Made by a program: the position numbers and the translations under genes. Below the pieces are notes generated by a model. The model was not told the DNA's origin. It made no database searches and worked only from the letters and a program-made list of their open reading frames with translations. Source: Azotobacter bryophylli (GTDB lineage: Bacteria; Pseudomonadota; Gammaproteobacteria; Pseudomonadales; Pseudomonadaceae). From it: a stretch of DNA of 64,000 nucleotides. This document shows, piece by piece, positions 37,107 through 45,475 of the stretch. The stretch is from contig NZ_JBHRSJ010000031.1 in the NCBI RefSeq assembly GCF_042643485.1, positions 124,001-188,000 of the forward strand, in the 5' to 3' direction. Each line of letters starts with the position of its first letter. The first letter of the stretch is position 1.

Positions 37107-37172
37107 GGAGCAAAGGAAACGGAGCGCCAGCCAGTGGGCGCCGCCGGTTCGATCGGCTAAGCTAGCCGCCCT

Positions 37173-37697
37173 ATGCGATTTCTCGACCTTCTCCATATCT
37201 CCCTTGCCGATCAGGCCCTGTATGGGCTGACCGGCGGCTCGCTGGTCCTGCGTTTTCCCGTGTCTACGGCGCTGAACGGGCCGGGCGAGCGCTCCGGCTC
37301 CGGCTGCACGCCGCGCGGCCAGCACCGGGTGCGGGCGAAGATCGGCGAGGGTCTGCCGCAGGGGGCGGTTCTGCGGGGCAGACGCTGGACCGGCGAGGTC
37401 TGGTCACCGGCCCTGCACGAGCAATTTCCCGGTCGCGACTGGATCCTGACCCGCATTCTCTGGCTGAGCGGCTGCGAGCCGGGAGTCAACCGGCTCGGCG
37501 AGGTCGACACCTTCCGCCGCTACATCTATATCCATGGCACGCCGGACAGCGAACCCATGGGCGTACCGCTCTCTCATGGCTGCGTGCGCCTGCGCAATGC
37601 CGACCTGCTCGAACTCTATCCGCGGGTGCCGGTCGGCTGCCCGGTGCGCATCGACGAAGCGCCCTGTCCCGACTGGGCCGCGGCCCGGCTTGATTAA
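37173..37697 (+). CDS. L,D-transpeptidase (YkuD domain) without a visible signal peptide
   Basis: This 174-residue protein has a complete YkuD catalytic domain: YIYIHGTPDSEPMGVPLSHG then CVRL, with His121, His135 and Cys137 forming the HxG...SHGCVR active site. L,D-transpeptidases crosslink peptidoglycan or attach proteins to it in the periplasm. The N-terminus (MRFLDLLHISLADQALYGL) has no positively charged, hydrophobic signal peptide, which is odd for a periplasmic enzyme. A cytoplasmic role in recycling of cell-wall peptides (L,D-carboxypeptidase activity) would fit the neighbouring nagZ. It ends 9 bases before nagZ, so the two are cotranscribed. Confidence 0.85.
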   Translation: MRFLDLLHISLADQALYGLTGGSLVLRFPVSTALNGPGERSGSGCTPRGQHRVRAKIGEGLPQGAVLRGRRWTGEVWSPALHEQFPGRDWILTRILWLSGCEPGVNRLGEVDTFRRYIYIHGTPDSEPMGVPLSHGCVRLRNADLLELYPRVPVGCPVRIDEAPCPDWAAARLD

Positions 37698-37706
37698 GGA
37701 TCTCCC

Positions 37707-38705
37707 ATGCAAGGCTCTCTGATGCTGGACATCGCCGGCACCTGGCTGACGGTCGAGGATCGTCGGCTGCTGCGTCAGCCCGAGGTGGGCGGGCTCATCC
37801 TGTTCGCCCGCAATATCGAACACCCCACCCAGGTTCGCGAGCTTTGCGCGGCGATCCGCCGGCTGCGCCCGGATCTGCTGCTCGCGGTGGACCAGGAGGG
37901 CGGTCGTGTACAGCGCCTGCGCCAGGGCTTCGTGCGACTGCCGGCGATGCGTACCTTCGCTGCCCATGAGGACGCCGAGCAACTGGCCGAGCACTGCGGC
38001 TGGCTGATGGCGACCGAGGTGCTGGCGGCCGGGCTGGACCTCAGTTTCGCCCCGGTGCTCGACCTCGATCATGGCCGCAGCGGAGTGATCGGCTCCCGTG
38101 CCTTCGAGGGCGATCCAGAAGCCGCCGCACGGCTGGCCGGCGCCTTCATCCGCGGCATGCACGCCGCCGGCATGGCCGCCACCGGCAAGCATTTTCCCGG
38201 ACACGGCTGGGCCGAGGCCGACTCCCACGTGGCCATTCCCACCGACGATCGCGGCCTCGAGGAGATCCGCGAGCGGGACATGCTTCCCTTCCGGCAACTG
38301 AGGGGCGAGCTGGATGCTCTGATGCCGGCGCATGTCATCTATCCGAAGGTGGACGAGCGTCCGGCCGGCTTCTCCCGCCGCTGGCTGCAGGACATCCTGC
38401 GTGGCGAGCTCGGTTTCGACGGGGTCATCTTCAGCGACGACCTGTCCATGGCCGGCGCCCACGTGGCCGGCGACGCCGCGGCGCGCATCGAGGCGGCGCT
38501 GCGCGCCGGCTGCGACATGGGCCTGGTCTGCAACGACCGGGCGGCGGCGGAGCTGGCGCTTTCCGCCCTGCAGCGCCTGGGTGCCAGCCCCGCACCGCGG
38601 CTCGCGCGCATGCGTCGCCGGGCCTTTCCCGGCATCGAATACAAGCAACATCCACGCTGGCAGCGCGCGCTCGAGAGTCTGCGCCGCGCCCAGCTGATCG
38701 ACTGA
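37707..38705 (+). CDS. nagZ: Beta-N-acetylglucosaminidase NagZ
   Basis: NagZ removes GlcNAc from anhydromuropeptides in the cytoplasm during cell-wall recycling and so influences AmpC induction. The 332-residue GH3 enzyme carries the motif KHFPGHGWAEADSH with Asp172 and His174, and the nucleophile Asp244 in GVIFSDDLSMAG; these numbers agree with the P. aeruginosa enzyme. No signal peptide is present. It starts 9 bases after the L,D-transpeptidase and ends 8 bases before the MTIP gene, so the three form an operon. Confidence 0.96.
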   Translation: MQGSLMLDIAGTWLTVEDRRLLRQPEVGGLILFARNIEHPTQVRELCAAIRRLRPDLLLAVDQEGGRVQRLRQGFVRLPAMRTFAAHEDAEQLAEHCGWLMATEVLAAGLDLSFAPVLDLDHGRSGVIGSRAFEGDPEAAARLAGAFIRGMHAAGMAATGKHFPGHGWAEADSHVAIPTDDRGLEEIRERDMLPFRQLRGELDALMPAHVIYPKVDERPAGFSRRWLQDILRGELGFDGVIFSDDLSMAGAHVAGDAAARIEAALRAGCDMGLVCNDRAAAELALSALQRLGASPAPRLARMRRRAFPGIEYKQHPRWQRALESLRRAQLID

Positions 38706-38713
38706 GGATAAAG

Positions 38714-39454
38714 ATGACTGTCTACGCGATCATCGGCGGCACCGGCCTAACCCAGCTGGAGGGATTGACCATCCGCCAGGCCCTGCCGCTGGAGACCCCC
38801 TACGGCAAACCTTCCGCCGACGTCCTGCGCGGCGAATACGCCGGACGCGAGGTGCTGTTCCTGGCCCGGCACGGCCATCCGCACCGCATCCCGCCGCATC
38901 AGGTGAACTACCGGGCGAACCTGTGGGCATTGCGCGAGGCCGGAGCCGAAGCCTTCCTGGCGGTCAATGCCGTCGGCGGCATCCATGCCGCCATGGGCAC
39001 CGGGCATCTGTGCGTGCCGCATCAGATCGTCGACTATACCTACGGCCGCGCTCACACCTACTTCGAAGGTGAGCTGGATGCGGTCACCCATGTGGACTTC
39101 AGCTATCCCTACGACGAGGCGCTGCGCCAGAAGCTGATCGCCGCGCTGGGCGCCGAGGGCTGTGCCTGGAGCGGGCACGGGGTCTATGGCTGCACCCAGG
39201 GGCCGCGTCTGGAGACGGCCGCCGAGATCACCCGTCTGGAGCGCGACGGCTGCGACATCGTCGGCATGACCGGCATGCCCGAAGCCGTGCTGGCGCGGGA
39301 GCTGGACCTGCCCTACGCCTGTCTGGCGCTGGTGGTGAACCCGGCGGCGGGCAAGAGCCACCAGCTCATCACCATGGCCGATATCGAGCGGGCCCTGAGC
39401 GAGGGCATGGGGAGAGTCAAGTCGGTATTGGGACGCCTGTTGGCATCTCACTGA
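38714..39454 (+). CDS. S-methyl-5'-thioinosine phosphorylase (MTAP/PNP family)
   Basis: This 246-residue member of the MTAP family phosphorolyses methylthio-nucleosides for methionine and purine salvage. P. aeruginosa PA3004, in the same gene order, was shown to prefer methylthioinosine. Visible motifs are IIGGTGLTQLEGL (phosphate loop), FLARHGHPHRIPPHQVNYRA, AVNAVGGI and GCTQGPRLETAAEI. It is the third gene of the operon and ends at a perfect 15-bp terminator stem. Preference for thioinosine over thioadenosine is inferred from synteny. Confidence 0.92.
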   Translation: MTVYAIIGGTGLTQLEGLTIRQALPLETPYGKPSADVLRGEYAGREVLFLARHGHPHRIPPHQVNYRANLWALREAGAEAFLAVNAVGGIHAAMGTGHLCVPHQIVDYTYGRAHTYFEGELDAVTHVDFSYPYDEALRQKLIAALGAEGCAWSGHGVYGCTQGPRLETAAEITRLERDGCDIVGMTGMPEAVLARELDLPYACLALVVNPAAGKSHQLITMADIERALSEGMGRVKSVLGRLLASH

Positions 39455-39460
39455 GCGACG

Positions 39461-39494
39461 AACGAAAAAGACCGCCAGAGCGGTCTTTTTCGTT
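39461..39494. terminator. Bidirectional terminator between MTIP and csiV
   Basis: A perfect 15-bp stem AACGAAAAAGACCGC / GCGGTCTTTTTCGTT with a 4-base loop and A/T runs on both sides ends the nagZ operon on the plus strand and csiV on the minus strand. Confidence 0.92.
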
Positions 39495-39506
39495 TCAGGG
39501 GCAGGG

Positions 39507-40031
39507 TCAGAGCGGATTCACGCGGATCAGCACGCCGAGGTTGCCGTGGTCGAGGAAGGTCAGCTCCCCGGCCTTGACCCGGGCGGCCTGCTGCAGGCGT
39601 TCGCTGCCGGTTACGAAACCCTCGGCGCTGAAGTGGTTGATCCAGAAGTCGGTCTGGACATCGACGAAGCGGGCCTGGGTCAGGGCCACGGTGCCTTCCA
39701 CCGGGGAGTGGCCGAACTGCTGCTTGCCGGCGCTCAGGGACATCTTGCTCGGGCTTTCGCCCAGGCTCTGCTGCCAGGCCTGATGCAGCAGCACGCGGTA
39801 GCCGTCGGCTTGCGCCAGCTTGGCAGCCTGATCGTTCAGGGCGGGGGTCCGCTGGTTCTCGGCATTGATCTTCTGCGCCCCGGCAGCCCAGTCTTCCGGA
39901 ACGGTCTTGCCTGCGAGCAGCGGGTCGCCGGGCTGGCGGAACAGGATCAGCTCGATCTGATACAGGCCCTCGGCGAACGCGGATGGGACGAGCAGAACGA
40001 ACAGCAGGGGGAGCAGGCGTAGCGCACGCAT
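39507..40031 (-). CDS. CsiV-family periplasmic protein
   Basis: This 174-residue exported protein has a clear Sec signal peptide (MRALRLLPLLFVLLVPSAFA, cleavage after AFA) and a mature domain starting EGLYQIELILFRQPGDP. It matches the CsiV family, a peptidoglycan-binding factor needed for PBP1A function in Vibrio cholerae. The DUF-type core FWINHFSAEGFVTGSERLQQ and the C-terminal LTFLDHGNLGVLIRVNPL are conserved. It lies 13 bases after mfd on the same strand, so it is likely expressed from the mfd transcript. Confidence 0.85.
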   Translation of the reverse strand: MRALRLLPLLFVLLVPSAFAEGLYQIELILFRQPGDPLLAGKTVPEDWAAGAQKINAENQRTPALNDQAAKLAQADGYRVLLHQAWQQSLGESPSKMSLSAGKQQFGHSPVEGTVALTQARFVDVQTDFWINHFSAEGFVTGSERLQQAARVKAGELTFLDHGNLGVLIRVNPL

Positions 40032-40044
40032 TGGGGGTCTGTCC

Positions 40045-43000
40045 TTAAGCGGGTTGTGGGTGGAGGCGCTCGAGCAGCGCTTCCAGGGTGTTGAAGCGGT
40101 CTTCCGGGCGCTCCATCGGCACCTGGAACTTGAGCACGGTCGCGCCTTCGAACTTGTAGCGCTTGGGCTGGGACTGGATCAGCTTGATCAGCACCATGGG
40201 GTCGACGCTGGTGTGCGCGGCGAATTCGATGCGTCCGCCCTGGGGGCCGGCGTCGATCTTGGCGATGCCCAGCTCCTCCGCCTGCAGCTTGAGAAGGGTC
40301 AGGCGAATCAGGTGCTTGGTCGGCTCGGGCAGCAGGCCAAAGCGATCGATCATCTCCACCTGCAGTTCCTTGAGCTCCTCTTCGCTGGGCGCCGAGGCGA
40401 TGCGCTTGTAGAGGATCAGGCGCGCGTGCACGTCCGGCAGGTAGTCCTCCGGGATCAGCGCCGGCACCCGCAGGTTGATGTCGATGCCGGTGCCCAGCGG
40501 TTGCTCGAGGTTCGGCTGTTCGCCCTTGCGGATGGCCTTCACCGCGCGCTCGAGCATCTCCATGTAGAGGGAGAAGCCGACCGCCTGGATCTGGCCGCTC
40601 TGCCCTTCGCCGAGCAGCTCGCCGGCACCGCGGATCTCCAGGTCGTGGGTGGCGATGACGAAGCCCGCGCCGAGGTCCTGGGCGCCGGCGATGGCTTCCA
40701 GGCGCTTCTGCGCGTCCTCGGTCATCTGCTTGCGCGGCGGCGTGAGCAGGTAGGCGTAGGCCTGGTGGTGGCTGCGGCCGACCCGGCCGCGCAGCTGGTG
40801 CAACTGGGCCAGGCCGAACTTGTCGGCGCGCTCGATGATGATGGTGTTGGCGCTCGGCACGTCGATGCCGGTCTCGATGATGGTCGAGGCCACCAGCACG
40901 TTGAAGCGCTTGTGGTAGAAGTCGCTCATCACCTGTTCCAGTTCGCGCTCGCGCATCTGCCCGTGGCCGATGCCGATGCGCGCCTCCGGGACCAGTTCGG
41001 CCAGGTCGCGGGCGCACTTCTCGATGGTCTTCACCTCGTTGTGCAGGTAGTAGACCTGGCCGCCGCGCAAGAGCTCGCGCAGCAGAGCCTCCTTGATCAC
41101 CGCGTTCTGCTGCTCCATGACGAAGGTGCGCACCGACAGCCGGCGCGCCGGCGGGGTGGCGATGATCGACAGGTCGCGCATGCCCGCCACCGCCATGTTC
41201 AGGGTGCGCGGGATCGGCGTGGCGGTGAGGGTGAGGATGTCCACCTGGCTGCGCAGGGATTTGAGCTGCTCTTTCTGGCGTACGCCGAAGCGGTGCTCCT
41301 CGTCGATGATGACCAGGCCCAGGTTCTTGAAGCGGACATCGTCCTGCAGCAGCTTGTGGGTGCCGATGACGATGTCGACGTTGCCCTCGGCCAGCTGCTG
41401 GATCGCGCCTTCGACCTCCTTGGCCGATTTGAAGCGGCTCATCACTTCGACCTTCACCGGCCAGTCGGCGAAACGGTCGCGGAAGCTGTTGTAGTGCTGC
41501 TGGGCGAGCAGGGTGGTGGGCACCAGCACCGCCACCTGCCTGCCGCTGTGCACGGCGATGAAGGCCGCGCGCATCGCCACCTCGGTCTTGCCGAAGCCGA
41601 CGTCGCCGCAGATCAGGCGATCCATGGGCTTGGGCGCCAGCATGTCGGCGCGCACGGCGTCGATGGCGGTCTGCTGGTCCGGCGTCTCCTCGAAGGGGAA
41701 ACCGGCGCTGAAGGTCTCGTAGTCGGCGGCCGGGTCAGTGAAGGCGAAGCCTTCGCGGGCGGCGCGACGGGCGTAGATGTCGAGCAGCTCGGCGGCGACG
41801 TCGCGGACCTGTTCGGCGGCCTTGCGCTTGGCCTTCTGCCATTGTTCAGAGCCGAGCCGGTGCAGCGGCGCCAGGGCATCGTCGCTGCCGGTGTAGCGAG
41901 CGATCAGATGCAGGTTGGCCACCGGCACGTAGAGCTTGGCCTGGTCGGCGTATTCCAGGGCGAGGAACTCGGCGCTCTGGCCCTCGATCTCCAGGGTGAT
42001 CAGCCCGAGATAGCGGCCGACCCCGTGGTCGATGTGCACCACTGGGGCGCCTTCGTGGAGTTCGGTGAGGTTCTTGATGACATTGTCGGCAGCGCTGTCG
42101 CGGGCTTTTTCCCGCCGACGCCGCTGCAGTACCCGCTGACCGAACAGCTGGCTTTCCGCAATCAGGGCAAGATCGTCGACGAACAGGCCCTCATCCAGGG
42201 GGGCGACGGTGATGCCGAGGCGCTCGGAGCCGGCGACGAATGTCGGCCAGCCCTCGACCTCGGCGGGCTTGAGCTTGAGCCGGGCGAGCATTTCCAGCAG
42301 CACTTCGCGGCGCCCGGCGGATTCGGCGCTGAACAGCACCCGGCCCGGATATTCCTCGATGAAGCGGCGCAGGGCGGCCATGGGTTCGGCGGTCTTGGCT
42401 TGGACCGCCAAGTCCGGCAGGGGCCGGGTGTCGAAGCGCGTGCGGCCGACGCCAGGCTCGATGTCCTGCTGGCTGACGATCACCCGCGGCCAGCCCTTGA
42501 GACGGGCGAAGCAGTCCTCGACCGGCAGGAACAGTTCGGTCGGCGGCAACAGCGGTCGCTCCGGATCGTAGCGGCGATCCTCGTAGCGATTGCGCACGTC
42601 GCTCCAGAACTGCTCGGCGGCCTGCTCGATACCGGGCAGGGAAAACACCTGGGTGCGTTCCGGCAGATAGTCGAACAGGGTGGCGGTCTCGTCGAAGAAC
42701 AGCGGCAGGTAGTATTCGATGCCGGCCGGGGTGATGCCGCTGGACAGGTCCTGATAGATCGGGCAGCGGCGGAAGTCCACGTCGAAGCGCTCGCGGAAGC
42801 GGGCGCGGAAGCCGGTGACCGCTTCCTTCTGCAGCGGGAATTCGCGGGCCGGCAGCAGGCGGATCGATTCCACCTTGTCGATCGAGCGCTGGGTTTCCGG
42901 ATCGAAGGTGCGCAGCGTCTCGATCTCGTCGTCGAACAGATCGATGCGATAGGGCAGGTCGCTGCCCATCGGGAAAAGGTCGATCAGGGCGCCGCGCACG

Positions 43001-43488
43001 GCGAACTCGCCATGCTCGTAGACGGTCTCGACGCAGCGGTAGCCGGCTGCCTCCAGGCGCAGGCGCATCTGCTCCACGTCGAGACGCTGGCCGACGTCCA
43101 GCACCAGGCTGCTGCCGAGCAGGAAGCTCGTCGGCGCCAGGCGATGCAGGGCCGTGGTGATCGGCACCACCAGCACGCCGTGGCTCAGTTCCGGCAGGCG
43201 GTAGAGGCTGGCGATGCGCTGGGAGATGATGTCCTGGTGCGGTGAGAAGAGGTCGTAGGGCAGGGTTTCCCAATCGGGGAACTGCAGCACCGGCAGCGAC
43301 GGGGCGAAAAAGGCGAGCTCCTGCTCCAGCCGTTCGGCGCTCTGGCTGTCGGCGGTCAGGAGCAGAGTGAAGTTTCGGGCGGCACTGGCGGCTTCGGCGA
43401 TCGCCAGGGAAAGCGTGGCGCCCTGCAGGTTGCCCCAATGCTGTTTGCCGGCGGCAGCCGGAAGGGTCGGAAGACGCAGTACGGACAC
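40045..43488 (-). CDS. mfd: Transcription-repair coupling factor Mfd
   Basis: Mfd displaces stalled RNA polymerase and recruits UvrA. The 1147-residue protein has a UvrB-like N-terminus, the RNA-polymerase-interacting domain around VHIDHGVGRYLGLITLEIEG, and superfamily 2 helicase motifs: Walker A GDVGFGKTEVAMRAA, IIDEEHRFGVRQKE, LTATPIPRTLNMA and VGRSHHQAYAYLLTP, then a TRCF C-terminal domain. The start is GTG at 43488 (reads MSVLRLPTLP). It is divergent from gapB. Length is standard. Confidence 0.97.
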   Translation of the reverse strand: MSVLRLPTLPAAAGKQHWGNLQGATLSLAIAEAASAARNFTLLLTADSQSAERLEQELAFFAPSLPVLQFPDWETLPYDLFSPHQDIISQRIASLYRLPELSHGVLVVPITTALHRLAPTSFLLGSSLVLDVGQRLDVEQMRLRLEAAGYRCVETVYEHGEFAVRGALIDLFPMGSDLPYRIDLFDDEIETLRTFDPETQRSIDKVESIRLLPAREFPLQKEAVTGFRARFRERFDVDFRRCPIYQDLSSGITPAGIEYYLPLFFDETATLFDYLPERTQVFSLPGIEQAAEQFWSDVRNRYEDRRYDPERPLLPPTELFLPVEDCFARLKGWPRVIVSQQDIEPGVGRTRFDTRPLPDLAVQAKTAEPMAALRRFIEEYPGRVLFSAESAGRREVLLEMLARLKLKPAEVEGWPTFVAGSERLGITVAPLDEGLFVDDLALIAESQLFGQRVLQRRRREKARDSAADNVIKNLTELHEGAPVVHIDHGVGRYLGLITLEIEGQSAEFLALEYADQAKLYVPVANLHLIARYTGSDDALAPLHRLGSEQWQKAKRKAAEQVRDVAAELLDIYARRAAREGFAFTDPAADYETFSAGFPFEETPDQQTAIDAVRADMLAPKPMDRLICGDVGFGKTEVAMRAAFIAVHSGRQVAVLVPTTLLAQQHYNSFRDRFADWPVKVEVMSRFKSAKEVEGAIQQLAEGNVDIVIGTHKLLQDDVRFKNLGLVIIDEEHRFGVRQKEQLKSLRSQVDILTLTATPIPRTLNMAVAGMRDLSIIATPPARRLSVRTFVMEQQNAVIKEALLRELLRGGQVYYLHNEVKTIEKCARDLAELVPEARIGIGHGQMRERELEQVMSDFYHKRFNVLVASTIIETGIDVPSANTIIIERADKFGLAQLHQLRGRVGRSHHQAYAYLLTPPRKQMTEDAQKRLEAIAGAQDLGAGFVIATHDLEIRGAGELLGEGQSGQIQAVGFSLYMEMLERAVKAIRKGEQPNLEQPLGTGIDINLRVPALIPEDYLPDVHARLILYKRIASAPSEEELKELQVEMIDRFGLLPEPTKHLIRLTLLKLQAEELGIAKIDAGPQGGRIEFAAHTSVDPMVLIKLIQSQPKRYKFEGATVLKFQVPMERPEDRFNTLEALLERLHPQPA

Positions 43489-43627
43489 GAGGCGGCACGG
43501 CTCCGGTCGGATGGATGGATCGGCGGATTGTAACTATCCGTGCGCTTCGCTGTCAGTGTTTAGTCTGCTGCAGATTGCCGGCGAATAGCCGCGCCGTCAT
43601 AATGTAGCCCTTTTTTTCAGCCTCTAC

Positions 43628-45094
43628 ATGTGGAAGGTATACTCCGTGAATCAGAAGCTCGACCAGTGTCTTGGTGAATGGATCGATCGTGAAGCGCTCG
43701 CGGAGGCGATGATTCCGCTGATTGGCCAGCTCTACCGCAACAACAACGTGGTGACTTCGATCTACGGCCGCAGCCTGATCAACCGCTCCGTCATCGCGAT
43801 CATCAAGGCCCACCGTTTCGCCCGTTATCGTCAGGACGATGAAACCGAGCTCTCCGTGCATGACACCTTCCCGATCCTCAAGGCGATGAGCGAGCTGAAG
43901 CTCGGTGCCGCCTCGGTCGACCTCGGCAAGATGGTCATCAAGTACAAGGCAGAGGGTGCCGGCCGCTCCATCGAGCAGTTCGTTGCCGAAGAGCTGGCCG
44001 ACATCGCCGGCAAGCAGAACAGCGCACCGCGCAAGAGCACCGATGTGGTGTTGTATGGTTTCGGCCGTATCGGCCGCCTGGTCGCGCGCATCCTGATCGA
44101 GAAGACCGGCGGTGGCGACGGCCTGCGCCTGCGCGCGATCGTCGTGCGCAAGGGCGCCGAGAACGACCTGGCCAAGCGGGCCAGCCTGCTGCGTCGTGAC
44201 TCCGTGCATGGCACCTTCGATGGAACCATCACGGTCGACGAGGAGAACAACACCATCCTCGCCAACGGCAACCTGATCCAGGTGATCTACTCCAACGATC
44301 CGGCCGGCATCGACTACACCCAGTACGGCATCGAGAACGCCATCGTGGTGGACAACACCGGCAAATGGCGCGACGCCGAAGGTCTCGGCCAGCACCTGCG
44401 GTGCCCGGGCGTGGGTCGCGTGGTGCTGACCGCACCGGGCAAGGGCAAGCTGAAGAACATCGTGCATGGCATCAACCATCGCGACATCACCGACGAAGAC
44501 AAGATCATCTCCGCGGCTTCCTGCACCACCAACGCCATCGTGCCGGTGCTCAAGGCGGTCAACGACCAGTTCGGCATCGTCAATGGTCACGTGGAGACCG
44601 TGCACTCCTATACCAACGACCAGAACCTGATCGACAACTTCCACAAGGGCAACCGCCGTGGCCGCAGCGCTCCGCTGAACATGGTGATCACCGAGACCGG
44701 CGCAGCGACCGCCGCCGCCAAGGCTCTGCCGGAACTGGCCGGCAAGCTGACCGGCAACGCGATCCGTGTGCCGACCCCGGATGTGTCCATGGCCATCCTC
44801 AGCCTGAACCTGGAGAAGTCCACCAGCCGCGACGAGATCAACGAGTATCTGCGTCAGGTGGCCATGTTCTCGGAACTGCACAAGCAGATCGACTTCACCA
44901 ACTCGCAGGAAGTGGTGTCCACCGATTTCGTCGGTTCCCGTCATGCCGGCATCGTGGATTCCGAGGCGACCATCTGCAACGATAACCGCGTGATTCTCTA
45001 TGTCTGGTACGACAACGAATTCGGTTACAGCTGCCAGGTCGTACGCGTTCTGGAAGACATGTCGGGCGTCAACCCGCCGGCCTTTCCGCGCTGA
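43628..45094 (+). CDS. Glyceraldehyde-3-phosphate dehydrogenase, long form with N-terminal extension
   Basis: The protein has 488 residues, about 135 more than standard GAPDH. The extension (MWKVYSVNQKLDQCLGEWID ... EELADIAGKQ) is helical. The GAPDH core follows with the NAD motif YGFGRIGR (143-150), the catalytic Cys299 in SAASCTTNAI, and VWYDNEFGYSCQVVRVLEDM at the end. The start MWKV is shared with orthologues of this long form in Pseudomonas; a GTG at 43646 is an alternative. In pseudomonads this enzyme is distinct from the glycolytic Gap. Its direction (glycolytic or gluconeogenic) is not visible in the sequence. A good terminator follows. Confidence 0.92.
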   Translation: MWKVYSVNQKLDQCLGEWIDREALAEAMIPLIGQLYRNNNVVTSIYGRSLINRSVIAIIKAHRFARYRQDDETELSVHDTFPILKAMSELKLGAASVDLGKMVIKYKAEGAGRSIEQFVAEELADIAGKQNSAPRKSTDVVLYGFGRIGRLVARILIEKTGGGDGLRLRAIVVRKGAENDLAKRASLLRRDSVHGTFDGTITVDEENNTILANGNLIQVIYSNDPAGIDYTQYGIENAIVVDNTGKWRDAEGLGQHLRCPGVGRVVLTAPGKGKLKNIVHGINHRDITDEDKIISAASCTTNAIVPVLKAVNDQFGIVNGHVETVHSYTNDQNLIDNFHKGNRRGRSAPLNMVITETGAATAAAKALPELAGKLTGNAIRVPTPDVSMAILSLNLEKSTSRDEINEYLRQVAMFSELHKQIDFTNSQEVVSTDFVGSRHAGIVDSEATICNDNRVILYVWYDNEFGYSCQVVRVLEDMSGVNPPAFPR

Positions 45095-45121
45095 GCATAG
45101 CGATTAATCGCAAGTCGACCG

Positions 45122-45148
45122 AACGGGAGCCAATGGCTCCCGTTTTTG
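45122..45148 (+). terminator. Rho-independent terminator after the GAPDH gene
   Basis: Stem ACGGGAGCC / GGCTCCCGT with AAT loop followed by TTTTTG, 28 bases after the stop codon. Confidence 0.92.
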
Positions 45149-45475
45149 TTTGTTCTTGTGGCTTTTGCTACAGGATAGTTTCGCGATTGTTGCTTGTGGT
45201 CTGTTGGATGACTTCCGGCCTCACAAATAATTTCTTTAGAAATCAATGGCCTGAATACCCGTCAGGGCTGGCCTGAGTTGTGCTTTCGAAGGGGCAGTCT
45301 TTTTATGCGGCATTGGCGTCATGCAGGAAAAGTCTCTGGGTAGCTAGTAATTGGAAGGGATCTTTATAATCCTGCGGCTCTATTTACTTATCCCCGCTCT
45401 TGTGTGAGCCGATCGATTCGGTCTGCTCCAGCATCCGCAACGTCAAGTTTCAAAGTCAGTGATGGGTTTGACCCT
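45149..45475 (+). promoter_or_regulatory. Long AT-rich leader of the nqr operon
   Basis: About 330 bp without a supportable gene, clearly lower in GC than surrounding genes. A consensus TATAAT at 45365-45370 is the best -10 candidate, but its -35 partner is weak. If transcription starts near 45377 the nqrA leader would be about 100 bases. No operator or riboswitch fold could be recognised by eye. Confidence 0.5.

Noticed and set aside
40054..43245. 1063-codon open frame on the plus strand
   Set aside because: It lies fully antisense to mfd, whose helicase motifs are unambiguous; the composition is that of a shadow frame.
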